NCBI GenBank assembly: GCA_028829895.1
Contig: CM054178.1
Location: 23,913,701 to 23,977,700 of the forward strand
Direction: 5' to 3'
From: Sinotaia quadrata
Taxonomy: Eukaryota; Mollusca; Gastropoda; Architaenioglossa; Viviparidae
DNA length: 64,000 nt
This document shows positions 49,838 through 64,000 of the stretch, piece after piece. Below the pieces are notes generated by a model. It made no database searches and was not told the DNA's origin. It saw only the letters and a program-made list of their open reading frames with translations. The first letter of the stretch is position 1. Every line of letters begins with the position of its first letter. The position numbers and the translations under genes were made by a program.

Positions 49838-52800
49838 ACACAATTATAAATACAAACACACACATTACATTGTCAAACGCCAGAAATACACAGGCACACA
49901 CTCATAATGCACAATACTCTACATTTTGCCTTTTAATTTAATTAATTCACTACAGCCATTTTATAAATAACCTATGCATATAATGACATTTTCTTAAAAG
50001 TGAACTCTAGAAATGTCAAGAAAAAACTAAAAAAAAAAATGATCAGCTAGTTTTGGTTTGGCCCCATTATGTTTCATTTTTTGTTCTGACCCACGAATAC
50101 CATAAGAGCAAACTATATCTTTACGGTTTATTCGGAAATTGATAATAGCAGTTTTGTTTTGCTATGTAAATATTTTATTTACTAGAAAGAATTAATTTCA
50201 AATTTACTGATCACATTTTTTATAACTCTTACATAATTATTAATAAGCATATTATTTTTAAAGTGGCCATAGGCAATGTAAATATTCAGTTTGAATTGAC
50301 AATTTTTATGTTGTCTAGTTAAAAGGAATATGTACACTGGCATTACTACAATATTTAGGAAATACAAGCAGTTGAAAAACATTAATAATTAATTTGAATT
50401 AAAAATATACATTAAAAATATATTCTTTTTATCACAGAATTGGAAATAAAATTATTTTCATATTGTCAGAGATCTGTTACAACGTATAGTATAACTCTCT
50501 TTTCCAGAATGTTTTTTGTAGTATAACTCTCTTTTCCAGAATGTTTTTTGTAGTATAACTCTCTTTTTCAGAATATTTCCTGTGGTATAACTATCTTTTC
50601 CAGAATATTTCATGTGGCATAACTCTCTCTTCCAGAATGTTTTCTGTAGTATAACTCTCTTTTCCAGAATGTTTCCTGTAATATAACTCTCTTTTTCAGA
50701 ATATTTCCTGTGGTATAACTATCTTTTCAGAATGTTTCCTGTGGCATAACTCTCTTTTTTGGGAGTATCTCCTGTGGTATAGCTCTTTTCTGGCAATGTA
50801 TCTGATATTCCAATTGTGCCAGGCTTTATTATCAAGATAGTTAATGATATAATCACTGAGATAGTCATCAAGATAGTCAATGAGATAGTCAGTCACGAAG
50901 CTTGACGTGCATAGCCATTTGCTGGATGTGTCAGTTAAAATTTGACCTTAGCAATCGTTTTGACAGCTCTAGGTATCTCAGAATTTCGAGAATATAGCCA
51001 CCCCTCCCCCTTTATTTTTTCAATGCGCATCACTGGTTTTTGTCTTCTTTCTATTTTTTTTATTTTGCATTTCATACTAAATGTGATAAGCTCGTTATTT
51101 ATCACACTGCACTGTGTTTGCTACCATGACAGAAATAATGTTAGATTTCACGTGTCTTTCTATTTTGCCAGAAGAGCATATATGGACAATTACTACAGTA
51201 CTGTGTGATACTAAGACAAATACTGTAAGATTTTAGTAGTCTGTTTACATGTGTTTTGTCATTATAACAATAAGACTATATGGCCTGCACTACACTGTTG
51301 TGTGTGTTACTATGACAGGACAAGTTTTAGATAACACGTCTGTTTTGTCACAGTAACATGTAGGGCGTTGTTAGTAGTCATTTGTAATTGGGTAAGGATG
51401 TAAACATTTATCATGTTTGGTTGCACCATAATTATGACTTTGTGGGTCGATGTGCGTGCATGTGTGTTTGTTTGTTTGTTTGTGTGTGTGTGTGTGTGTG
51501 TTTGTGTATTTTCAGACAAGTTCAGCAGGACACTACAGTATCCAAGACACTCGCCAAATGAGATTTCAAAGAGCATTTGGTGTTGTTCTGGCACCAAAGT
51601 TCTTCTGAAGCCAGTGCTTAAAGATAAAATTCAAAAAGTGGGCGTGTCAACAATGCCACATAAGTCTATAAAAAGTTCAGATGTAATGCACACACCATGT
51701 AACGCAGATCGGTATACATCTCGCGAGACAAGCTCGTGTTGTATTAGTCATCTCAAACGTTTGTTGGGTTCGGGCGACCTTGTCCTGATCCTGGCTTTAA
51801 GAAATGGCCGAGTTTTAATGTTTACACAATTCAGTCTCGAAAAAACAGAAAGTTTTTCTTGTTCAGTGCTGCGTTGTGTTGATAAAAACCTCGGATGGTC
51901 TGGTTTGGCTTTTGTCCTCATTCCGTTTGCGGTTCTGGTTGATTCTGGCATAAGGGCTGAATGCGTATCCGTACACGGTCGCAACGGGTCGTTGTTGTTA
52001 ATGTGGGGAACGCTTCCGGCTTCCGCCGCTTTCGCGTGGAACGGGTCTATGATAGAATCTCGCTATTCACGATTCAGATGTGATATTAGTTCACTGCTGT
52101 TTCGTATTAATGCCATTTGCAGTTCGGAGTTAGACAGTGAGCTGTATGAGCACATTGGTAGCCCGATTTTGCAAAATGGCATCCCCAAGCAGTTAATTTA
52201 CTATCTGCTAGGTTGTTGTGTATCCTTGCTCTCCTGTATGTATAGCAGGTCACTGGGTCGCATACAAATATGCGCTCCTGATCTCGAACAGGGTCAAGGT
52301 CTAGAAAACTTGTCGAAGATTGTAAATCGGTCTAGATTTAGAAGCAGGATAAGATTTTATCGATCTCTTCTGGTCTGGATCTGTAATTACATGATACAAG
52401 TTATATGTTTGCCTTTTCCCTCGCGAGTTGGTAATGGCAGAATGGCTGCTAATTACGACCAAAGTGAAGAGGTAAAATACGTATCTAATTGCTGCAGATC
52501 ATATTGTCCTCTTTCAAAGAGAGAGTATTATGTTCCGCGGTATGTTAGCTTACATCGCAAGTACGAAAGTCCGGCATCGTGCCTGTTGTCTGGCTACGAC
52601 AAGCATGTGCGGAAAAAATCGAACTTGAAGTCATTGCAGAGTTATCTACGTTGGCGGCTCAGCAAGAAGTATAATTATAATTATCTTTCTTCGCTGTTCA
52701 ACAATGATTGTAGACTTGTCTATAGCAATAAGTTGTCCAAGAGGCGTAGATATTCTTTAGGGACAATTGATTCGTATAAGTACGCAAAAGTTATAGTTGA

Positions 52801-54538
52801 TTCTGTGTCGCTGTTTTTTAATGGCGGCAGGTTTCCAAATAACTTTGAAGACCAGAGTGGGCTTATGGAAGCTGTTACTGATTCCCAATGTATTTTTAGA
52901 ATTTCACAGGTAAGCAATGTGTCACTGTGTGTCATGTTCATTTCCTGTGGTTTCTACCAAAGTGAAGAGGTAAAATATGTATCTAATTGCTGCAGATCAT
53001 ACTGTCCTCTTTCAAAGAGAGAGTATTATGTTCCGCGGTATGTTAGCTTACATCGCAAGTACGAAAGTCCGGCATCGTGCCTGTTGTCTGGCTACGACAA
53101 GCATGTGCGGAAAAAATCGAACTTGAAGTCATTGCAGAGTTATCTACGTTGGCGGCTCAGCAAGAAGTATAATTATAATATTCTTTCTTCGCTGTTCAAC
53201 AATGATTGTAGACTTGTTGTCTATAGCAATAAGTTTTCCAAGAAGCGTAGATATTCTTTAGGGACAATTGATTCATATAAGTACGCAAAAGTTATAGTTG
53301 ATTCTGTGTCGCTGTTTTTTAATGGCGGCAGGTTTCCAAATAACTTTGAAGACCAGAGTGGGCTTATGGAAGCTGTTGCTGATTCCCAATGTATTTTTAG
53401 AATTTCACAGGTAAGCAATGTGTCACTGTGTGTCATGTTCATTTCCTGTGGTTTCTACAAATTTCAGGTCACCATCTCGCGAAGTTCTGGTTTTAATGAA
53501 GGTATTTATTATAAACCTGACAAATACGAGGTGGTTGGATTTGAATTTTTCGTTGATCGTTTGACAAATGTCAATGATAATTATTTGTTAAGTGTCAATG
53601 ATAGTTTGTCAAATGTCAATGAATATGTGTCCAGTGTCAATGATCGTTTGACAAATGTCAATGATCATTTGACAAGTGTCAATGAATATTTTTCCAGTGT
53701 CAATGATCGTTTGACAAGTGTCAATGATTATTTGCAAAATACCAATGACAAATTATGTTACTCGTCCCTCCTACGTGATTATGATAATTACGTTCGACCG
53801 CGAGAGGAACATAGGTTGGAAACAAACGTTAAATGTCTTTTCCAGTTTGGTTCTCATGACATTTCTACGTCACAAGAAGGGGATTTTGAAAGTCTAATTT
53901 CCGTTTGTCCTGTTTGCAGAAGTGTGCACACAGAGACTTACACGACATTTCATTTACCGAATGATTATTTCGCTTACAGTGTCAGCACTGAGCAATTGCG
54001 TCAGTCGCTAATACTTTATAGGAATGAAACGGATGAAATTTCCTTTCTGTCCCATTACAAAATGGCATCTAAAATTGTTGCAGATGCTCAAGACGAGCGA
54101 ATAACAAGCGAGACCTTTGAAAATGTTTTTAAATATAATAATTACTATTCAAATGTCATACCTCAGGATTCTCCCTGCAACATGCTTGAAAGTTTTCGCT
54201 CCATTCACAATAGACAGTCCACACTGTCTGTGGATCACTCCACTCACAATCGACAGTCCACACTGTCTGTGGATAGCTTCACTGACAATCGACAGTCCAC
54301 ACTGTTTGTGGATAGCTCCATTTACAATAAACAGTCCAAACTATCTGTGGATAGCTCCATTTACAATCAACAGTCCAAACTATCTGTGGATAGCTCCATT
54401 TACAATCAACAGTCCAAACTATCTGTGGATAGCTTTGAGAGCATTGCCCATGCTTCGTCAGGCAAGCGAGTGCAACACACGGTTGTTGATAACTTCTCTA
54501 AGAATTACGATTATTCTCGAATCAATGCTTATCGGTGA
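43261..54538 (+). CDS. Locus 1: unrecognised five-exon gene, all introns phase 1, about 1,162 aa
   Basis: Joining 43261-43267, 46240-46425, 47292-47366, 49339-49536 and 51516-54538 gives one frame of 1,163 codons including the stop. Every junction is phase 1 with canonical GT-AG ends, so the three internal exons can each be skipped without a frameshift. Exons 2 and 4 share G-N-x-H-x-T-G-L and KKKKVKMK. Exons 2, 3 and 4 each end in a short hydrophobic run (FAILLNLVLTSIYC, FQLILLCCYA, FVLRMLLLSC) just before the junction glycine. These resemble signal or anchor segments behind a basic leader, so a type II membrane or secreted topology is conceivable, but this is inference. I know no family that matches. 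The long final open frame cannot plausibly be chance at this base composition, while exon 3 (25 aa) is weak on its own. Confidence 0.6.
43670..44060. repeat. 62-bp tandem repeat in locus 1 intron 1
   Basis: Four good copies (43850-44060) starting GAACTCGATACACTCAGAAG, preceded by older, diverged copies from about 43690. Confidence 0.88.
45005..45775. repeat. About 46-bp tandem repeat in locus 1 intron 1, about sixteen copies
   Basis: GATTAGAATGAGTTTAGTGG plus CTCTCTTTGGGAAATTATTAACTCAT. The left end is homogeneous, the right end decayed. A C-run follows at 45818-45836. Confidence 0.9.
46078..46203. repeat. (TATC)n microsatellite before locus 1 exon 2
   Basis: About 31 units with one TGTC interruption, ending about 36 bp before the exon. 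Confidence 0.97.
46240..46425 (+). CDS. Locus 1 exon 2 (62 aa, basic leader plus hydrophobic end)
   Basis: Between CTAAACAG and GTAAGA, phase 1-1. It encodes GNRHVTGLLSNKKKKVKMKK, then a mixed charged stretch, then FAILLNLVLTSIYCN. It is homologous to exon 4 in its first 20 residues. A long (TATC)n tract ends about 36 bp before it. Confidence 0.6.
46900..47275. repeat. About 53-65 bp tandem repeat in locus 1 intron 2, six copies
   Basis: AACCTCATGTGTAATATATC, TAACACTATGCCTACAAATA and AAATAAAACACAAGTATCAA recur in order; some copies have an extra TGTAAAGAAGCA. Confidence 0.92.
47292..47366 (+). CDS. Locus 1 exon 3 (25 aa)
   Basis: Between TCTTGACAG and GTAAAG, phase 1-1. DNHGATAYKSKDRG is followed by MFQLILLCCYA. 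It has the same charged-then-hydrophobic layout as exons 2 and 4 but no clear sequence match. It is short, so it is supported mainly by phase and context. Confidence 0.4.
47583..48336. repeat. 32-bp minisatellite in locus 1 intron 3, about 23 copies, two variant classes
   Basis: Unit AGTAATTGACGCTATTTAAT plus TATAGACAGTTT (class A) on the left, changing to GCTAGTTGACG ... TATGGGCAGTTT (class B) on the right, with a few mixed copies around 47905-48075. Confidence 0.95.
48735..49065. repeat. Degenerate CCCACATATTCCACTC repeat
   Basis: Short 16-20 bp units, strongly diverged. Confidence 0.75.
49281..49312. repeat. (GT)n microsatellite before locus 1 exon 4
   Basis: About 16 GT units, then GT-rich sequence up to the acceptor at 49337-49338. 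Confidence 0.96.
49339..49536 (+). CDS. Locus 1 exon 4 (66 aa, homologous to exon 2)
   Basis: Between GTGTTTCAG and GTATAT, phase 1-1. VGNCHNTGLRYNKKKKVKMK is followed by a Cys/Glu-containing stretch, then MLVKFVLRMLLLSCS. Differences from exon 2 in the shared block include several silent third-position changes in the basic run. A (GT)n tract abuts the acceptor. Confidence 0.6.
49635..49865. repeat. (CA)n-rich tract
   Basis: CA runs interrupted by GACACA and GAGACA units. Confidence 0.95.
50480..50795. repeat. About 32-bp tandem repeat in locus 1 intron 4, nine to ten copies
   Basis: GTAGTATAACTCTCTTTTCC plus AGAATGTTTTCT. Each unit holds TTTTCCAG, an acceptor-like motif. Confidence 0.92.
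51480..51502. repeat. (GT)n tract before locus 1 terminal exon
   Basis: GT units end a few bases before TATTTTCAG. Confidence 0.9.
51516..54538 (+). CDS. Locus 1 terminal exon: 1,006-aa open frame with internal duplication
   Basis: Begins after (GT)n and TATTTTCAG, and stops at TGA 54536-54538. In order: a Cys- and basic-rich start; hydrophobic patches (LVLILAL, GLAFVLIPFAVLV, LIYYLLGCCVSLLSC); two nearly identical units of 166 and 167 aa encoded at 52460-52957 and 52958-53458, rich in Tyr/Arg/Lys/Cys; an S-V-N-D/E repeat stretch (53570-53750) that would form a polar helix; a unique part; and seven 13-residue repeats of the D-S-x-x-N-x-Q-S-x-L-S-V type (54195-54435). No domain is recognised. 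A 57-nt stretch at 53411-53467 has intron-like ends but also reads through in frame. AATAAA at 55232 could serve as poly(A) signal. Confidence 0.65.
52460..53458 (+). repeat. In-frame tandem duplication, 498 + 501 bp
   Basis: Copy 1 is 52460-52957 and copy 2 is 52958-53458. They differ at only a handful of bases plus one inserted codon (CTTGTC against CTTGTTGTC). Both lengths are multiples of three, so the reading frame is kept through both. Very recent. Confidence 0.93.
53570..53755 (+). repeat. 24-bp-type coding repeat (S/N-V-N-D/E)
   Basis: Alternating GTCAATGA and TTTGACAA-type blocks, eight or more, each a multiple of three. They encode repeated L-T-N/S-V-N-D/E. Confidence 0.75.
54195..54440 (+). 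repeat. 39-bp coding minisatellite (13-aa repeat)
   Basis: Units of CTCCATTTACAATCAACAGT plus CCAAACTATCTGTGGATAG, six to seven copies, keep the frame. The last copies are nearly identical, the first ones more diverged. Confidence 0.85.
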
Positions 54539-54880
54539 TGATTCGCGAAGATTAATAGTTATTCTCAAATTAACGCGTATAGGTGGTGGTGTTGATTCGC
54601 AATTGTTAATTAGTTTAGAACTAATAGTTAATTGTTTTACTCAGATTATTGAGTATAGAGGAATGATTCGCAATTGTTAATGGTTATTTTAAAACTAATA
54701 ATGGTTAATGGTATTTCTCAGATTATCGAGTATAGCGGAAAGATTCGCAATTGTTAATGATTATTCTCAAATTATCGCTTATAGGGAACGGTTCTGGTTA
54801 GCGGTTATTTTTAGACCAACAATTATACGGGACGATTCTCCAAGGTTAACGGCTATTCTTAATAGAACGCTTATAAGTTT
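54535..54880. repeat. Degenerate tandem repeat after the locus 1 stop
   Basis: GATTCGCAATTGTTAATGGT and TATTCTCAAATTATCGCTTA-like units, about six copies, starting inside the last codons. Confidence 0.8.
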
Positions 54881-55090
54881 TGCTAGGCCTCCGATTAGTG
54901 CCCCGGCTTTAGTTTAGCCAGTAAACAGTTGCAAGATTTGTTGCTCTGGTTTTAAAATCTCATTTACAGTTTGCCGATTCATTATATGTCCTGTTAGTCT
55001 GTAGATCGTTTCTTAAAATAGGCTTTCAAAATCGTGTCGCCGTCAAGAGTAATCATAGTACAAGAATATATATTAGCGACTGTTTGAACT

Positions 55091-55114
55091 TGCTCACACA
55101 CACATAGACACATA

Positions 55115-55190
<76 letters not shown>
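55091..55190. repeat. (CA)n microsatellite
   Basis: Long nearly perfect CA tract. Confidence 0.97.
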
Positions 55191-55368
55191 AACGCGCGCA
55201 ATCATATAGAAACTGTGTATTTCATACAATCAATAAATATTAAAAAAAATATTTCACACTTGTAATTTGTTTGTTGTACAATTCTTACTGCTATTTACGG
55301 ATGCATTGTATTCTGTGCTTATATATATTTACAACTTATATTATACCACTAATTCCACTTATTATAAC

Positions 55369-55418
<50 letters not shown>

Positions 55419-55464
55419 CTCTGTCACACACACGCACACACACACACAAACACACACACATACA

Positions 55465-55519
<55 letters not shown>

Positions 55520-55520
55520 G
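55369..55520. repeat. (CTTT)n followed by (CA)n
   Basis: Twelve or so TTTC units, then an interrupted and a perfect CA tract. Confidence 0.97.
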
Positions 55521-55599
55521 GCATAATGCATTCGAAATCAGCAATTGTTTAAAACTGACATCAAAACCATTAAGCTAGTTACACCTCTGGCCAGTGTGT

Positions 55600-55905
55600 G
55601 TTGTGCGTCACCACGTGATATGCCATGGGAAGTTCATTTGTAACGAGACGCTGAAGTTCAAACCACGCCTTGGTCGATGGGATTTTTATCCATCAACCCA
55701 CAGACGGCACTTCCTTCAATCATGAAATTTGTGCTGAGCCGACACAACCTCAAGTAGCTTGAGTCCTTGAGAGTCAGCGCCAAGTCGCTAATCACGTGAC
55801 CATCAAGTGATGAAAATTTGTCATCAATTTATCTCCAAAAGACAAACTGGCTTAGGATCGCCACTGGTTGAATGATTGGCACGAAATTTCCGATAAGCGA
55901 TTTTA
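55600..55905. mobile_element. Possible dispersed repeat ending in (GT)n
   Basis: A non-tandem, moderately GC-rich block of 0.3 kb lying between CA and GT microsatellites, with a hairpin around TCGATGGGATTTTTATCCATC. A microsatellite tail is common in SINE-like elements, but no tRNA-like A/B box was confirmed. Confidence 0.2.
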
Positions 55906-55908
<3 letters not shown>

Positions 55909-55978
<70 letters not shown>

Positions 55979-55985
55979 GTGTGTG
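55909..55985. repeat. (GT)n microsatellite
   Basis: About 30 uninterrupted GT units, then GTATGTATGT. Confidence 0.97.
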
Positions 55986-56629
55986 CGTGTTGGTTTTAAA
56001 AATAATTTTTATAAAAGTTGGAGAAAACAAAATCCCAATAAAACGCAGTTATTCAAAAAAAAAAAAAAGCACACCATAAAACTTACAAGAGCCAACTGCT
56101 AAGTAATCAGTCAACCATACTAAGCACCAAACACCACTGCGAACTGATATGAAGTAATAAACAATATCTGTACATGGTCTTGAAAAACAGGGGAATACCC
56201 TGTCCCCGAGCTGCTGACAGTTGGTTCCGCAGTTAATATCTGAGTTTTATTTTGCTGTTTTACTTAAAATATCCAACTAGCAGCTTTAAACTTTTTATTT
56301 TGTTACTATGTATTTTAAATCTTTGACAATATATTTGGACTCTCAACGGAGAAATGAAGCAAATTTATTCGTTCTGAATTTTAATAGTGACTGAGAATGT
56401 TGTAGAAGTATAGGCGAATATTAACGGGTATTCCCTTTATTAATGTTTGGTCTGCACATATCTTGCAAGGTAAACTTAAAAATTATAAAGGTATTTTTTC
56501 TACAGTAGTTTTCTTCTCCGCACCATATTTCTAAATAATAATCTCTACCAGCAGAATACGATAGTTATTGCAGTTCTATTTTTGCGGCTTGTGTAAAACA
56601 ACAACAAAAAATCTCCTGACGTAAGCAAG

Positions 56630-62398
<5,769 letters not shown>

Positions 62399-62875
62399 TT
62401 GTCAAACCCGATGTAAGGGAGATAATTCAAAATTATTCTCCGATGATTAGAAAAATGATTTTAATTTATTTTTTTCCCAGTTGAACTTATCATAAATCTC
62501 TCAAAACTTTTGTAAAGATTAAATAAATAATAAATAACAATTAAAATATTTGTTAACATTTTCGGATTATTAAACTAACTGGACAATGGCATTTAAAGCC
62601 AACACACTAGAGCTAGCAACTTATAAAGTACCAAACGAGTCAATAGTTAGAATAGATTTAAATATCACAGAAAAATCGCATAAAAAAAGTTAAAAGGCAG
62701 TCAAATCTGCATTGATAATTTCCGACATAAAAACTGTTGTTGTTGTCTTTTTTTTTTTACATGGAAAAGACCAGACGATCATTCGACGAAATCTAGATTG
62801 ATAGTGAATAATAATAAAAAAAAAACTGAAATGTGTTTTGCTAGGAAACATTATATAATTAATGTTTCATGAAAG

Positions 62876-63035
62876 TGATGCAAAAGACACAACTCTTGCA
62901 ATATAGTATGTTCTACTTTCGTACTGACATCTGAATCACAAAATGCAAGTGAATCAAAACACACAGGAAAGATAACTCTTGTAATATACCATGTTCTACT
63001 TTCGCACTGACATCTGAATCACAAACATATGCAAG
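62876..63035. repeat. About 80-bp duplication, two copies
   Basis: CAATATAGTATGTTCTACTT and TCGTACTGACATCTGAATCA occur at about 62898 and 62979. Confidence 0.85.
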
Positions 63036-63039
63036 TGAT

Positions 63040-64000
63040 GCGCAATTGACAAGCTGCACCACCATGTTAGACTGTAAATCTATATTTGCCAGAAATAAAG
63101 AAAAATAAATCTGGAACAAGCCTGTCTTTAAGAATAGTGGTGAAAGGTCATACGATGACCTTACGGGTCTGTAACTCTTTGTTTCAGTGACTACTTATAA
63201 AGACAATGTGTGGTGTGGTGTGTGGGTCATTTGCATAAGTCTATTTATTTATGGTTTTGAGCGCCCAGACTATACAGCAACATAAACAGCTTCACTCACA
63301 CTAAAATACAATCAACCGTCAGGGTTACTGAGCAAAGTAGAAATAAAAGGAAAGACGAGAATGACTAATTAATGAGCTCCCAGAGTTATGTTCCTTTACT
63401 CTTACATTCATACAATACTACACAAATTAACTAGGACAGACAAGTAAGGTTTAAGATATAAATTTAATGTATAGAATTAGGTAATAATTGGGAGAACTAA
63501 TTAAATGGTTGCCTGTAGTACGAACTGTGTTATTTAATCATATGGATAAAGTATCTGCTGTGTGATAGACTTTAGCAGTTGGCTTAAGCCAAACTTAACT
63601 GACAGATGATTACGTGACATATCTCTCTTGCCAAGTGACTGTGTTTCAGTTTGGTGCACGCTTCTGCCACTGGCTTGGCTGACAGTCCTATCAAGCCCAT
63701 GGAAATGGTGGCCTTTAGGTCCTTGAGTTCAGGTCAGCTTGGCGAATTATTGGCCTTTTTCTTTCCCTGGGAGAACAGTGTGGCTTGTGCTCTGTGTTTG
63801 GTGCATCCAGTATCAATTGGGAGTTATATACCTATTTGGTGTCGAGCTAGAAATTTAACCTAATTAACTTTCTTTCATCTCATAGTGCCACAGCCGAACT
63901 GAGGAATTTCCCTACTAAGAGCTGGCTGGCAGTTATTGGGGGGTGGGGGGAGGGAGGGAGAGTGTGTAGCAGAGACAGGTTAGTCAGGAGGGATGGTCTT
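63040..64000. other. Gene-less end of the window
   Basis: No supported exon. A (G)n/GGGAGG tract near 63938-63960. Confidence 0.45.

Noticed and set aside
51413..51515. Start of the 1-kb-codon frame at the ATG at 51413
   Set aside because: This part is a GT microsatellite and intron end. The coding exon begins after TTTTCAG at 51515.

Overview
This is an AT-rich, intron- and minisatellite-rich animal nuclear window. A CDK20 gene with ten compact exons in about 11 kb, an intronless long-loop class A GPCR, TTAGGG-type telomeric repeats inside a transposon, and very dense CA/GT, TATC and TTTC microsatellites fit a lophotrochozoan, most likely a mollusc. The species cannot be named from the sequence alone. 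No rRNA or tRNA gene, CRISPR array or prokaryotic operon is visible.

Layout. 1-19 kb: no convincing gene except one weak minus-strand terminal-exon candidate (10.8-11.0 kb). The rest is unique AT-rich DNA broken by tandem arrays. 19.3-21.1 kb, minus strand: an intronless rhodopsin-family receptor of 584 aa. Head to head with it, 21.3-21.7 kb, plus strand: a small Thr/Lys-rich ORF with repeated TQT motifs. 24.9-36.0 kb, plus strand: a complete cyclin-dependent kinase 20 gene, ten exons, 347 aa, with one GC-AG intron, a decayed copy of exon 7, and C-terminal coding sequence repeated in the 3'UTR. 37.6-43.1 kb: intergenic, with several minisatellites and a 330-bp terminal-inverted-repeat element carrying telomere-like repeats and an 8-bp target duplication. 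43.2-62.4 kb, plus strand: two neighbouring loci I cannot assign to any known family. Each begins with a first exon holding only ATG GCN G, and most further exons start in phase 1. Locus 1 ends in a 3-kb terminal exon with an in-frame tandem duplication of about 0.5 kb. Two of its internal exons are clearly homologous (shared G-N-x-H-x-T-G-L and KKKKVKMK motifs). 62.4-64 kb: intergenic.

CDK20 is the only gene with a firm functional assignment. The GPCR is firm as to family but orphan. The 43-62 kb exon family is the best candidate for undescribed biology: its splice sites and frames are mutually consistent and it contains a 1,007-codon open frame, but expression and homology need testing. About forty tandem arrays are scattered through introns, intergenic DNA and some coding sequence.
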